A stretch of 64,000 bases of DNA from Cephalopachus bancanus. Lineage: Eukaryota; Chordata; Mammalia; Primates; Tarsiidae. The translations under genes and the position numbers were made by a program. The stretch is from contig JAPVLO010000074.1 of NCBI GenBank assembly GCA_027257055.1, positions 3,301,001 through 3,365,000 of the forward strand. Reading direction: 5' to 3'. Under the pieces are notes generated by a model, which was not told the DNA's origin, searched no databases, and saw nothing but the letters and a program-made list of their open reading frames with translations. Shown here piece by piece: positions 11,254 through 22,275 of this stretch (position 1 is its first letter; each line of letters opens with the position of its first letter).

Positions 11254-11841
11254 AACCATGAATAGACACTTCTCAAAAGAAGATATACAGGCAGCCAACA
11301 GACACTTGAAAAAGCGCTCAGCCTCATTCATCATCAGAGAAATACAAATCAAAATCACATTGAGAAGCCACCTAACCCCAGTAAGAATGGCCATCATTGA
11401 TAAAACAAAAAACAACAGATGACGGTGAGGAAGCAGAGAAAAAGGAACACTTCTACACTGCTGGTGGGAATGCAAACCAGTGCAACCTCTTTGGAAGACA
11501 ATGTGGTGGTTTCTGAAAGAACTAGAAATTGACCTTCCATATGACCCAGCAATTCCCCTATTGGGAATATACCCAGAGGAACCCAAATCATTCTACAAAA
11601 AGATACCTGCACACACATGTTTATTGCGGTACTATTCACAGTAGCAAAAACATGGAACAAGCCATGCTGCCATCAAAACTGGACAGGATTTAAAAAAATG
11701 TGATACATATACGCAATGGAATATTATGCAGCCATGCCAGGAGAATGGGGGCACAACCTCACCAACATGGAGGGTACCTGGATAATGAATATTTGTATAT
11801 CTAACCCTGATTTGTATTCCACATCTTTAAAAGAAAAAGAA
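11254..11841 (+). mobile_element. L1 3' fragment with internal deletion
   Basis: Starts in the ORF2 C-terminal region (ATGAATAGACACTTCTCAAA), runs to GGAATATTATGCAGCCATG near 11735, then jumps directly into the 3' UTR (CTGGATAATGAATATTTGTA). The last ORF2 codons and part of the 3' UTR are therefore missing. Flanks repeat as aaaggtcatac (11243-11253) and aaaagtcatac (11842-11852). It ends in an A-rich tail with AAAAGAAAAAGAAAA. Confidence 0.9.
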
Positions 11842-11852
11842 AAAAGTCATAC

Positions 11853-12159
11853 GTTAAGAAAATAATATTACAATATTATTGTATATTGCATTTTCTTGTT
11901 ATACATAATAGTATAACAAATATGTACACAAAAACACATACAGGTGCATGCAAAATCAAATAGAACAAATTGCATTTGAACTTAGGACTCTGATCATTTA
12001 TAACCACATTAGAAGAATATATTCTAGGAATAAAGAGTAACCAAAAAAACCTGAAAGTTTACTCAGAAGTATTACTGTTTGAACTACTGTTCACATTAAT
12101 AATTTTGAATCAATTTTATATTACTTGTTGAATTAGGTGAATTAATAAATGCATTATTA
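11853..12159. other. AT-rich DNA, nothing identified
   Basis: No repeat or gene recognised in this short AT-rich interval. Confidence 0.55.
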
Positions 12160-12705
12160 TTGTTTCATCCTTGGGAGGCTGTGTGATGTCAGAAAGTGCT
12201 CTCTTTCCTTTACATTTTCTAGTTTATTAACATACAGGTTTTTATATCAATCGGTGATAATGTTATGAATTTGCTCAGGGTCAGTTGTGATGTCTCTTTT
12301 GTGTTTCTAATTGTATTTATTTGGGTTTTCTCCCTCTTTCTCTCTTATTTTTAAGTCAGTCTGGCCAGGGTACCCTCAATCTTATTTATCCTTACAAAGA
12401 ACCAGTTTTTGGTCTTGTTGATCCTTGCTATAATATTTGTCTTCAATGTCCTGCACCTATGCTTTTATCTTGGTGAGCTGGATTCTTCTGTTGAAGATAG
12501 GATTTAGGTGAACTTGCCTTTCCATCTCTTTAGGTATGACATTAGGCTGACTAATTGTGATCTTTCTGTTTTCTTGATTCATGTGTGCAATGCTATGAAT
12601 TTTTCTCTTAACACTACTATAGGAATCCCAGAGATTCTTATAAGATTTGTTTTTGTTTTCACTTGTCTCCAGAAATATTTTTATTTCTTTCTTGATTTCT
12701 GTGTG

Positions 12706-13568
12706 TGTTTTACTTTACTTTATTTTATTATAAAGATGTGGGATACAAGTCAGGATTAGGTACACAAGTATGTGCAGGTGAAGTTTGGACCTCCAGCTGG
12801 TTCTCACTTCTCCTGATTTGTAATCAGACACCTTTGTGTTGTTACGTGTCTACCCTCCAACCCCCACACCCCTGGCAGTGTCCCAGGACTGCCAATTCCT
12901 GTTTTTGTGATTTTTGTGTTTTTGTGATTAGTGTTCTGGTCCCACTTATGAGAGACAACTTGTGGTATTCAGTTCTTTGTTTCTGTGATAGATTGCTAAG
13001 AATGATTGTCTCCAATTCAGTCCAATTTGCTGAGAAGTCCATGAGTTTGTTCTTCTTTATGGATGCGGAGCATTCCATCATGCATATGTACCCCACATTT
13101 TCTTTATACAGTTTACTTTTGATGGGCAGTAAGGTTGGATCCATGTATTTGCTATCGTGAATAGTATGGCAATAAATATGCATGGGCAGGTGTCTTTTTT
13201 TGTAGAACAATTTGTGTTCCTTCAGGCATATTCCCAGAAGGGGGATTGCTGGATGGTGTGGAAGGTAAATTTCTAGTTCCTTTAAATTTAGAAGGTAAAT
13301 TTCTAGCTCCTTTGCCATGCTATTTTCCATAAAGGTTGGGGTAGTTTGCATTCCCACCAACAGTATAGATGTTTTCCTTTTTTTCCACATCTGCAGCAAC
13401 ATCTATTGTTTTTTGATTTATTAATAATGGCCATACTTACTGGGGTAAGGGGCCTCAGTGTGGTTATAATTTGCATTTCTTTGATGATTAGTGAGGCTGG
13501 GCATTTTTATGTGTATCTGTTGGCTGCTTATTTGCCTTCTTTTGAGAAGTGTCTATTCATGTCTTTGC
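12706..13568 (-). mobile_element. L1 3' fragment nested in the older L1
   Basis: From a T-rich start at 12706, the minus strand reads the 3' UTR and then the ORF2 C-terminus. The open stretch 12842-13402 (minus) includes LPHHPAIPLLGICLKE and IYCHTIHDSKYMDP, which are L1 ORF2 C-terminal motifs in frameshifted order. It is 5' truncated at about 13568, where the older L1 resumes. Confidence 0.88.
13261..13320 (+). repeat. 30-bp local tandem duplication inside the L1
   Basis: Two 30-bp units, 13261-13290 and 13291-13320, both start gaaggtaaatttctag and diverge in the last bases. Other L1 copies here have a single unit at this place, so the duplication is private to this copy. Confidence 0.85.
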
Positions 13569-13971
13569 CCAAGTCATTTAGGATGTTGTTTAGTGTCTAT
13601 GTCTGAGTGTTTTGAGGGAATCCTGTTTGTGGCAATATTTATTTTTAGTCCACTGTAATCTGAGATGATTCATGGTATTATTTTTATCTTTGGAAATTTG
13701 CTCATGCTTGGTTTATGTCCAAGAATGTGATTGATCTTGGAGTATGTTCCATGTGCTTATGAGTAGAAAGTATACTCTATAGTTGTTTGGTGAAATTTTC
13801 CGTAAATGTCTATTAAGTCCATTTGATAGAGTATTGAGTTGACGTTCCAGATCTCCTTGTTGATTTTTTGCCATGATGATTGATGTAAAGATGTTAGTAG
13901 GGTATTTAGGACTCCAACTACTATTTTTTAAGAGTCAATGTACTTTTTTAGTTTGCTGTTAAATATGCATC

Positions 13972-14900
13972 TGACAAACACCTAACATCCAGAACCTACA
14001 AGAAACTCAAATGAACTAAAAGGAAAAAACAAACAAACAAACAACCCTATTAAAAAGTGGGCAAAAGACATGAACAGATACTTTTCAAAAGAAGATGTAC
14101 AAGCAGCCAACAGATAATTTTTAAAGTGCTTGACCTTACTAATCATCAGAGAAATGCAAATTGAAACTACAAAGGGATACACTCTAAGTCCAGTAAGAAT
14201 GGCTATCATGAATACATCAAAAAACAACAGATACTGGCATGGGTGTGGAGAAAAGGAAATATTTCTACGCTTTTGTTGTGAGTGCAAACTAGTTCAACTT
14301 CTATGGAAAGTAGTGTAGCGTTTCCTAAAACAAGTAAAAGTTGATTTTCTATATGATCCAGCAATCCCTCTCCTGGGAATATTCCCAGAGGAACTTAAAT
14401 AATTCTATTAAAAAGACACCTGCACACACACGTTTATAACTGCACTATTCACAATAGCAAAAACAAGAATCCAATCTTATTGAACATCAAAAGTGGACGA
14501 GATAAAGAAAATATGGTACATGTGCATGATGCAATATTACATAGCCTTAAGGAAGAACAAAATCAGGGACTCAGCAAATTGGGTGAAGACCATCATACTT
14601 AGTAATTTTTCCCAGAATCAAATAACTGTATATTGCATGCTGTTACTCGTAAGTGGGACCTGATCATCAATCACATCAGCACAAGTGATGGATGGACAAT
14701 CACTGTGCACTGCCAGGGAACAGAGGAAGGGAGGAGAGTCACAAAGCAACACAAAAGGCAACACAAAAGGTACCTGGTCCCAAATTAGGGGAAGTGAGAG
14801 CCACTTGCAAGCCCCAAACTCACCTTCATGCAGCATACTTGTGTAGTTAACCTTTACTTTTACTCCACACCTCTACAACAAAATAAATTAAAAAAAAAAA
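13972..14900 (+). mobile_element. L1 3' fragment, plus strand
   Basis: Begins near the ORF2 C-terminal third (CATCCAGAACCTACAAGAAA) and continues through HLTP-type and CWW-type positions, now full of stops, to the 3' UTR and an A-tail ending at 14900. It abuts the opposite-strand L1 at 13965. The two halves leave about 2 kb of ORF2 unaccounted for, so I annotate them separately rather than as one inverted insertion. Confidence 0.88.
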
Positions 14901-16190
14901 GTATGACAAAAGCTAAAATACAAGGTACCACTGAATCATAACAATATTTATAATATAGAGAATAAAAAACAAGCTGCTTCTTTTGAGTTGGCTCTATTTT
15001 ATGAACAAATATAGTTGAGGTAATAAGTTTCTACCCATTAACACTTTTGGGTGTTCAATTTTTTTTCGTGATCAAGAATTTTGTCTGATTCTATGATTTC
15101 TAGAGCACTTTGCTATCTCTAACAAATAAATATGAGGTAAACAATAATAAATAAATACATGCATACCTTATTATAAAAGCAAAAGAGATAAGTTTATAAA
15201 ACAAAAAATTTTAAAAATTGTTATATGATTTTGATTACAATAGCATATATCATGTACATGCTTATGTATTATATATATGTATGCTTTATATATATTTTCT
15301 AGCAATGTCCCCAAAAGAGTATAGAAAATATAATAGTAGTTTAGTTAAATAAGGAAGCCTGGTAACCACTGTATGGTTACAGTTACTCACTAAAAGTTTG
15401 TAGTTTCAGTTACCCACTATAAGTTTGGACTCCTGCTCTAGGGTGGTTCTGTAAAAAGTGAATCTGCAAAACCAAGTATTAGAAGTCTAGCAATTTCAGA
15501 GATGTCTGGAAATATGTTGAAATTGCATAGTAGACAGCTTGAAAAGGTTTCCATGAGCCAAAATTGTGTCAAATTGAATATGAAAAGAAATATGTTTGGA
15601 GTTGAGTGAAACATTAAAAAAAATATCTGTGTATCCAAAGTGATATCAATATAAGCAGGAAAAGGGTAGGATGAGGAAAGGTGAAGTGCCTCATTTGTTA
15701 CCAATGGAAGTGAGGATTACAGTATCTTGTTCTGTAAAATGGTGATTAATGGGAAAGAAGTATGCATTTACCCTTGATTTTCAAGGTATGCTGTGTCAAT
15801 TATAGTTGAGGAGGAAAAGCTCTTTTTAAAGAGGAATGGTTATCAGCTAATGAATGCTGATGGAATGAAAGAATTTAAAAATTACTTTTCTGTAACTACA
15901 GTGGAATAATTGATTAGGCAAGGATCTTTAATAAGTGCCATATTCTTGGGTAAAATTTGTTGATAATCATGATGTTTACACAGTTTCAAAATATCAACCT
16001 AAAGTTTATTTGCTAATTGCAAAGGGAAAAACATGTCTCAGTAGTTAATAGGTCTGGTGGTGACCTGACCTAGTTTTCAAATTTAGCATTAAGAAAATGA
16101 GACAATTTGACATTACTTGCTAACTGACTAAGGCAATATAAAGTAATAGCAGCAATGAAATATATTGATCTATGTATACATTTCAGAAAG
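14901..16190. other. AT-rich DNA, nothing identified
   Basis: No repeat family or gene recognised. The open frame at 15438-15704 (minus) has no recognisable domain. Confidence 0.55.
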
Positions 16191-16194
16191 ATTT

Positions 16195-16475
16195 AATTAA
16201 GCTCATTGTCATATCTGTTACCTCACCAAATTACCATATTTTTATGTGTAATGTAAATATTAAAAAACTACTTTTAAACAATTGAAAAATGTACAATTCA
16301 TTATGATTATCTGTGGTCACTATGTGGTGCAATAGATTACCAAAACATATTCCTCCAGTCTAGCTACAACTTAACTTTTTAGTGAACATCTTCTGTTTCC
16401 CCACCCTTCTCATCCCCTCAGCCTCTAGTAACTACCTCTCTACTCTGTTTCTAAGTGATTGACTTTTTTAAAAAA
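16195..16475 (-). mobile_element. L1M 3' UTR relic
   Basis: The block GATTACCAAAACATATTCCTCC followed by a pyrimidine-rich CCCCACCCTTCTCATCCCCTC and CTCTACTCTGTTTCTAAGTG is the typical reverse complement of an L1M 3' UTR, as also seen at 23170-23310 and 25890-26030. Old and diverged. Confidence 0.75.
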
Positions 16476-17770
16476 AAAGATTCCACAAGTATTATTTGTC
16501 AATTTAAAATAAGTTAATTTTTATTTCAAAAGAAATAAATAATAACACTTGCCAAAATATTTTATGCTATTCTAAACAAGCTCTGACACTTAACATCTAG
16601 TTTATAGACAATAAAGAGGAAAGGAAACTATATGTCTCCATAAGGGAAACCATTAGATAAATTCATAAATATGGAACTTTCCCTGTTAGAAACACTGGAG
16701 TACTGATAAAATGTGGTTACCTCTAGAGGGCATAGCTAACTCCCTAAAAGAGGAAAGAAGGGGGTTGTACTTTTAATTTCCTGAACCATATGTAAGGGTG
16801 ACATTTATAATAACTTCAAACTAATTAAAAAAAAAACACTTGAAAATGATCAATGTTTTAACTAGATGCAAATGACTTGAAGGGAATACAAGTTGTAAGT
16901 GTTCCGTAGCTCTACCAAAGGAATATTATGCATTGTTTATTTTTTTACGACTTGGAGAAATATGTCTATCAATTCATGATTCTGTTTTGTTTGATTCCAT
17001 TACTCTGAATGTCAAACTACAGATAATGATTTTCCTGTAAAATATTCTCTTACCTGAAGCATGTGTAAAAGAATGCATGTACCAGTAGGTTATTAAAAGT
17101 TGTTCAGAATGTGTTAGTTCCTCAAGGATTTTCTCAAATAGAAACATAATAAAAACATGTTTTTTAGCTGTGTTTCACAAAAGGAAAAAAAGTGGAAACC
17201 TTTTGCATAATGAATATGCTCCCATCCTAAGCAGAGTATTCCAGCTTCTTCTCACACAGGAACAAGAGAAGATAAAATATCTTCAAGAACCCTTCAAAGG
17301 AGACTCAAATCTGACTCAGTGAATCTCCTGCCATGTTATATTGGAAAAAATGACTGACATTGCATATTCACGGAATGGGAAATAGATTCTTGTCGAGAGG
17401 AAATTCAGTCTCATTTCAAGGGACATAAATCAGGTGGTGGGGAATATTTTTTAAGTCAGTCAGCCATACCATAAAAAAATTAATCTAGGCTAATAATAAA
17501 GAATATACAGAGTACAATATTGAAGCTGAATTCAATTTTCCTAAAGTATTTTGTTCTAGATATAATTGCATACATTTAGACGTCCTGCTTAAAAAGAGAG
17601 AACATTAAGTTTTTGAAATTTCTAATATTTTTGATACTGAAAAAGGAAAACCAACATTATATATAGCTTCCATCATTGAAAAGTGTCCCTTATTTTTCTT
17701 CTTTCATATTAATGGCAAAGTGACAGAGAGAGAAGGGTAGTGTTGGTTTTACAGAAGGTGTTTATAAAAA
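16476..17770. other. AT-rich DNA, nothing identified
   Basis: No gene or named repeat supported. Confidence 0.55.
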
Positions 17771-17782
17771 TAACACAAAATC

Positions 17783-18091
17783 GCCGGGCTCGGTGACTCA
17801 GTCTGTAATCCCGCGCCTTTGGGAGGCTGAGGTGAGTGGATTGCCTGAGCCCACGGGTTCGAGACCTGCCTGGGCAGCGAGACCTCATCTCTACAATAAA
17901 TCAAAAAATTAGCCGGGCGTGGTAGTGCGCACCTGTAATTCTGGCTACTTGGAAGGCTGAGGCGGAAGGATCGCTGAAGTCCAGCAGGTTGAGGCTGCGG
18001 TGGCCGGGAGCGGCCACTGCACTCCAGTCTGGGCGGCAGAGTGAGACTCCAACTCAAAAAACAAACAAACAAACAAACAACAACAAAAAAA
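17783..18091 (+). mobile_element. Alu SINE (lineage-specific subfamily)
   Basis: Full-length Alu with an (AAAC)n tail. Flanking repeats are taacacaaaatc (17771-17782) and aagcacaaaacc (18092-18103). The sequence is close to the local young consensus. Confidence 0.95.
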
Positions 18092-18103
18092 AAGCACAAA
18101 ACC

Positions 18104-19061
18104 GAATTCAAAGAATAGGATATCTAATGTTTCATTTTATTCTTGATAATATTTAAATCTGTCAAATATTTTCTCACATTTTCAGTTGTGACTCTTTGCT
18201 CAAAGTTTCTTACTAATCATGTCCACTTTTGAAAATTTAGTTCTCTAGAATGAGCTTGTTATTTTCATTATTTACAATCATTGGTAAATATTGACCCTTC
18301 CTCATTTGTTACCAAGCAGATATCTCTATTATGGTTTTCTTAGTACTTTGATTACTAAGTTCTTTCTCATTCTCTTAAACTCTTAAGTCTACAATATTTA
18401 ATCTTTTATTTTGGTTCAAATGCTAAATGTTCATATAAGGAATGAATTGGGATATTTTTTACAGATGCAATCTTTTAATATAATAACTAGTATCAAAATT
18501 ACTTCAAAAGGATACAATGATGTTAGCATAATTTTTACATTAGATGAAATATAGAGAGAGATATAGATATATTGATTACTATGAAACCTTAAATTATAGA
18601 AAAGAAATAAAATAATACATTTTTTACTGGATAAAAATTACAACTCAAAAATAAACTCTGTGACATAAAAATCAAATGTAAGTCAGATTATATAATTCTT
18701 AAATACAGCATACACATATACACATATCCAAATTCAGGTCACATTTTTGATGCAGGTAAACAAAACATGTACAACTATTTCTAATACTTTACATTTTTCA
18801 AAATTAATTTATGATTAGAAGAGCCATCATTATCAGTACTTGATGACATCATTGGGAAAAGTAATATTATCTTTCATTTCCTTCTTCCCATTCTCATTTG
18901 ATGAACACTATAATTTTAGAAAGGATTTGAATGAATATATTTCAGTGGCTTCCAATAGTTTACTCTCAAGGAGAAAAGTAATCTGATAGTTAATGATCAA
19001 TGTACAAGTTTTTTGTAAAATTCTTGAAATCCTTTTGTTGTTTATAAATGAGTAGGATTAT
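18104..19061. other. AT-rich DNA, nothing identified
   Basis: No gene or named repeat supported; small (GATA)/(GA) stretches near 18550-18570. Confidence 0.55.
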
Positions 19062-19077
19062 AAAAAATAGTAAAACT

Positions 19078-19357
19078 GCCGGGCTCGGTGGCTCAGCCTG
19101 TAATCCCGCGCCTTTGGGAGGCTGAGGTGAGTGGATTGCCTGAGCCCGCGGGTTCGAGACCCGCCTGGGCAGCGAGACCTCATCTCTACAATAAATCAAA
19201 AAATCAGCCAGGCATGGTAGCACATGTCTGTAATTCCGGCTACTCGGAAGGCTGAGGTGGAAGGATCGCCGGAGCCCAGCAGGTCGAGGTTGCGGTGGCC
19301 GGGAGCGGCCACTGCACTCCGGTCTGGGTGACAGAGTGAGACTCCAACTCAAAAAAA
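19078..19357 (+). mobile_element. Alu SINE, youngest-looking copy
   Basis: Flanked by an exact 16-bp target-site duplication (19062-19077 and 19358-19373). The Pol III promoter is intact by eye: A box TGGCTCAGCCTG at 19089-19100 and B box GGTTCGAGACC at 19151-19161. It has a pure A-tail. This is the best template in the window for the local Alu consensus. Confidence 0.97.
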
Positions 19358-19373
19358 AAAAAATAGTAAAACT

Positions 19374-19735
19374 AACATATACATACATGTTTATCATACT
19401 TTAGGATAAAACATTAGAAACATAGATTAAATAAAGTAGTTATAGCTTTGTAAAAATATTATGAGTAGTTGGAACAGTGCTTGAACTCTTCTCATTATAT
19501 AACTGGAATACAAAGTGAGGCAAACTGCCTCTTTCTTCTAAATTTGTGTCAGATTCCAACATTTTATCCCTTGCACTTTCAATGTCATAAAATATCTCAG
19601 AATTCCTTTAACGTGCAGTTGTCACTTTCCCTTGGACATTTACATTTTTTTATTCCAAATATTTTCTTCATTATGTTTACTTGTTTCTGCATTTTCATAT
19701 AATTCTAAAGGTTTCTCTATGTGTTAGGAACTATG
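19374..19735. other. AT-rich DNA, nothing identified
   Basis: The open frame 19469-19702 has no recognisable domain. No repeat identified. Confidence 0.5.
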
Positions 19736-19737
19736 AA

Positions 19738-19850
19738 GATGCTGATGTTCTGAGTAAGAAAACTGAAGTATAGAGATATTAAATAACTTTCCATTTCAGC
19801 TAGCCTAAAATAGAATCTGGATTTAAACTCCACCAGTGTAAGGTAGAGCA
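19738..19850 (-). mobile_element. MIR SINE relic
   Basis: The reverse-complement MIR core is visible as TTAAATAACTTTCC, CAGCTAGCCTAAAATAG and GGATTTAAACTCCACC. Diverged. Confidence 0.6.
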
Positions 19851-19987
19851 GCTCCACCTGGCCACAAGCCAAATAATTCAGACGATTAAAAAGCCTGGGG
19901 CAACCCCTTCTGGTCACCCTCCCACTGTGGGAGCTTTTCTGCCCTCTCAATAAATCCAGTTTTCTCAAAAAACAAACAAACAAAAAG
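19851..19987 (+). mobile_element. LTR-derived piece with poly(A)-like tail (TINE-like)
   Basis: The block with ACTGTGGGAGCTTTTCTG and an AATAAA signal (19949-19954) matches the R-region end of the solo LTR at 40957-41747. About 12 bases after AATAAA the sequence becomes A-rich (aaaaaacaaacaaacaaaaa), exactly where a retroviral transcript would be polyadenylated. This suggests a copy of an LTR-primed RNA integrated by L1 machinery. The tarsier literature describes LTR-derived, L1-mobilised elements called TINEs; membership is inferred. No target-site duplication was found. Confidence 0.55.
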
Positions 19988-19993
19988 ACTGAG

Positions 19994-20165
19994 TTACCAT
20001 TCACTTACCATGATGGCCTCCAGCTGCATCCATGTTTCTGCAAATGACATAATATTGTTCTTCATTGTAGCTATGCGGTATTCCACAATGTATATGTACC
20101 AGTTTTTCTTCATCCAGTCCACTATTGATGGGCAAATAGGTTGGTTCCATATTGTTGCTATTCCT
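19994..20165 (-). mobile_element. L1 ORF2 C-terminal fragment, minus strand
   Basis: The minus strand encodes FAETWMQLEAIMVSE preceded by IATMKNNIMS, the end of L1 ORF2. It covers the same ORF2 segment as the opposed fragment at 20258-20416, forming a long imperfect inverted repeat. Confidence 0.85.
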
Positions 20166-20214
20166 TTAAGGAACATCAATCAGTCTGCAAAAAACAAAAA
20201 AACAAACAAAAAAA

Positions 20215-20686
20215 CCCCTGCATACATGTGTTTATTGCATCACTATTCACAATAGCAAATATATGGAACCAACCTATTTGCCTATCAATGGTGGACTGGA
20301 TAAAGAAAACCTGGCACATATACATTATGGAATACCTCATAGCTATAATGAAGAACAATATTATGCGCTTTGCAGAAACATGGATGCAGCTGGAGGCCAT
20401 CATTGTAAGTGAATTATCACAGAAACAAAAATCTGAAGACTGCATGTTCTCACTCATAAGTGGGTACTTAACTTTGGCCACTCACAGGCACAGAATGGGA
20501 ACAACAGACACTGGGCACTGCTGAAAAAGGAAGCGAAGGAGTGGGGGAAGGATAAAGGATACAAAACCACCCATGGGGTACCATACTTACTACTGGGAGT
20601 AGGAACAACTCAGAAGACCAAACCTCACCTTTGTGCAATATACTTAAGTGACGAATCCTAACATGTACCCCATGTTTCTAAAATTT
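20215..20686 (+). mobile_element. L1 3' end, plus strand
   Basis: Reads ORF2 C-terminus (WNQPICLSMVDWIKKTWHIY, then FAETWMQLEAIIVSELSQKQ) and then a 3' UTR containing the usual GGAGTGGGGGAAGG and CTAACATGTACCCCATG blocks. An A-rich stretch (20190-20215) separates it from the opposed fragment. Confidence 0.88.
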
Positions 20687-20699
20687 AAAAAGTCAACAC

Positions 20700-20999
20700 T
20701 CAACAGGTAATTTCTGAACTTGGATCTACCTCCCATCCTTATTTGCATCCTAGAGTCTATTATTTCCATCTTTGTGGCCACTTAGCTCCCACATATGGAT
20801 GAGAACATTCAATGTTTAGTTTTCTGTTTCTGAGTTAGTTCACTTAGGATGATGTTCTCAGCTCCATGCATGTTTTTGCAAAGGACATGTTTTCATTCGT
20901 AGAAAATCGGCCATCTGAGAACCAATCCCTGCTACTATACAATATGTCCATGTAACAGAAATGTATTTGTATGCCCTGATCCTAAAAGAAAAAAAATAA
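20700..20999 (+). mobile_element. Twin-primed L1 3' end
   Basis: 20700-20898 reads L1 ORF2/3' UTR on the minus strand (TTAGCTCCCACATATGGATG, CTCCATGCATGTTTTTGCAA). From about 20899 the plus strand reads the L1 3' terminus (CCATGTAACAGAAATGTATT, CCCTGATCCTAAAAG) and an A-tail. An exact 13-bp target-site duplication, aaaaagtcaacac, lies at 20687-20699 and 21000-21012. One insertion with an internal inversion. Confidence 0.92.
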
Positions 21000-21104
21000 A
21001 AAAAGTCAACACCTTGGCCCTGCCCTAGACCAATTTTTGGAAGTGGGGCCCTGGCATTGGTATGTTTTAGAAGCTTCTCAGATGGAAAAGTCATGATAGA
21101 TATT

Positions 21105-21413
21105 TTTGTTTGTTTGTTTGTTTGTTTTGAATGGGAGTCTCATTCTGTGGCCCAGGCTGGAGTGCAGTGACATGCTCACGGCCACCACAGACTCCATCTG
21201 CGGTACTCACGAGATCCTTCAGTCTCAGCCTTTCGAAGTAGCTGGAACTACAACTTTATGCCACCACGCCCAGCTAATTTTGTTGATTTATTGTAGAGAT
21301 GGAGGTCTCGCCATGCTGTCCTGCCTGGTCTCGAACCCATGGGCTCAGGCAATCCTCTTGATTCAGCCTCCCAGATTGCTGGGATTACAGGCGTGAACCA
21401 CCGCATACAGCTT
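21105..21413 (-). mobile_element. Alu SINE, intermediate age
   Basis: Reverse Alu with a (TTTG)n tail. Target-site duplications are tgatagatatt (21094-21104) and tgatagataat (21415-21425). The left-arm start is less like the young type (GCGTGAACCACCGCATACAG). Confidence 0.92.
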
Positions 21414-21689
21414 GTGATAGATAATGACTGCTTTTGAGAGTACATACGTGACCAATATGCATTAGCTGCACTGAAAACCTGAAGGGGAAAACACTCTTCA
21501 GTAACTAGTATTAAGATAATTGGAAATAAATAAGATGGATTCTCTACCTCACACAATTCCCTTGCAAAATTCCTGAATTGTTGCTATATAATTTCAATAT
21601 AAGAAATCACAGAATAGATATATATTCATGTTTAGTATAGAGACGAGACAAAAGCAGTCAAAGACTAGGAAAAATAAAGTAAGCAAACT

Positions 21690-21800
21690 ACAACAGTAAA
21701 AATTAGGGGAGGGAGGACCTCATCAACAAGCGTACCTGCTTAACGGACATTTATATACCTAAGGCTGAATTGTACCCCACATCTTTAAAAGAGATAAAAA
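21690..21800 (+). mobile_element. L1 3' terminal fragment
   Basis: A short 3' UTR piece (TATACCTAAGGCTGAATTGT, CCCCACATCTTTAAAAGAG) similar to 11780-11835, ending in AAAAAAA. Strongly 5' truncated. Confidence 0.75.
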
Positions 21801-22208
21801 AATTTAAATGCCCTAAACATAGAAAATTAAACTCAAATTATCAAACACACACTTTTTTATTGCTTATTATCACTAAATGCATTTATTTTTCAAACTCTGT
21901 CTTTTGGAATTAATGTGATAAAAAATTCTCTAGATAGAATAGTTGTACAATACAGGCTCCTTTGGGATTGGTTTCAGCTAGACCATGTAAATGCTGCATT
22001 ATATTGGGTCAGGTAGTATTTTAACACATTAGGAATGTTTTGGATACATTTTTTATTATTTAAATTCTGCAATTTGGCAGTCGATTTTTAAGAAAACAGT
22101 TTTTCTTCATTCTAACAAGCCTCTAATGGCATCAATAAGGTCTTTTTAGTGTTTTGAGTAGAAAAGCATTATGTTCTGTACTATTCATCGAATGATTGCA
22201 GATTTTTA
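21801..22208. other. AT-rich DNA, nothing identified
   Basis: No repeat or gene supported. Confidence 0.5.
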
Positions 22209-22220
22209 TGTTTTTTTATT

Positions 22221-22222
<2 letters not shown>

Positions 22223-22275
<53 letters not shown>

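Larger units (their letters stand above)
12160..13965 (-). mobile_element. Older L1 ORF2 fragment interrupted by another L1
   Basis: 12160-12705 matches minus-strand ORF2 between the endonuclease and reverse transcriptase; the same order is seen at 49700-50210. After the inserted L1 (12706-13568) the same element resumes at about 13569 (GTTTAGTGTCTATGTCTGAG) and continues to 13965 in the endonuclease domain. It is heavily mutated, with no usable reading frame. Confidence 0.88.

Noticed and set aside
12842..13402. A 186-codon open frame
   Set aside because: It is L1 ORF2 C-terminal sequence, partly out of frame, and not a separate gene.
12160..14900. A single twin-primed L1 spanning the opposed fragments
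   Set aside because: The two halves leave about 2 kb of ORF2 missing at the joint and no matching flanking duplication was found, so two events are more likely.
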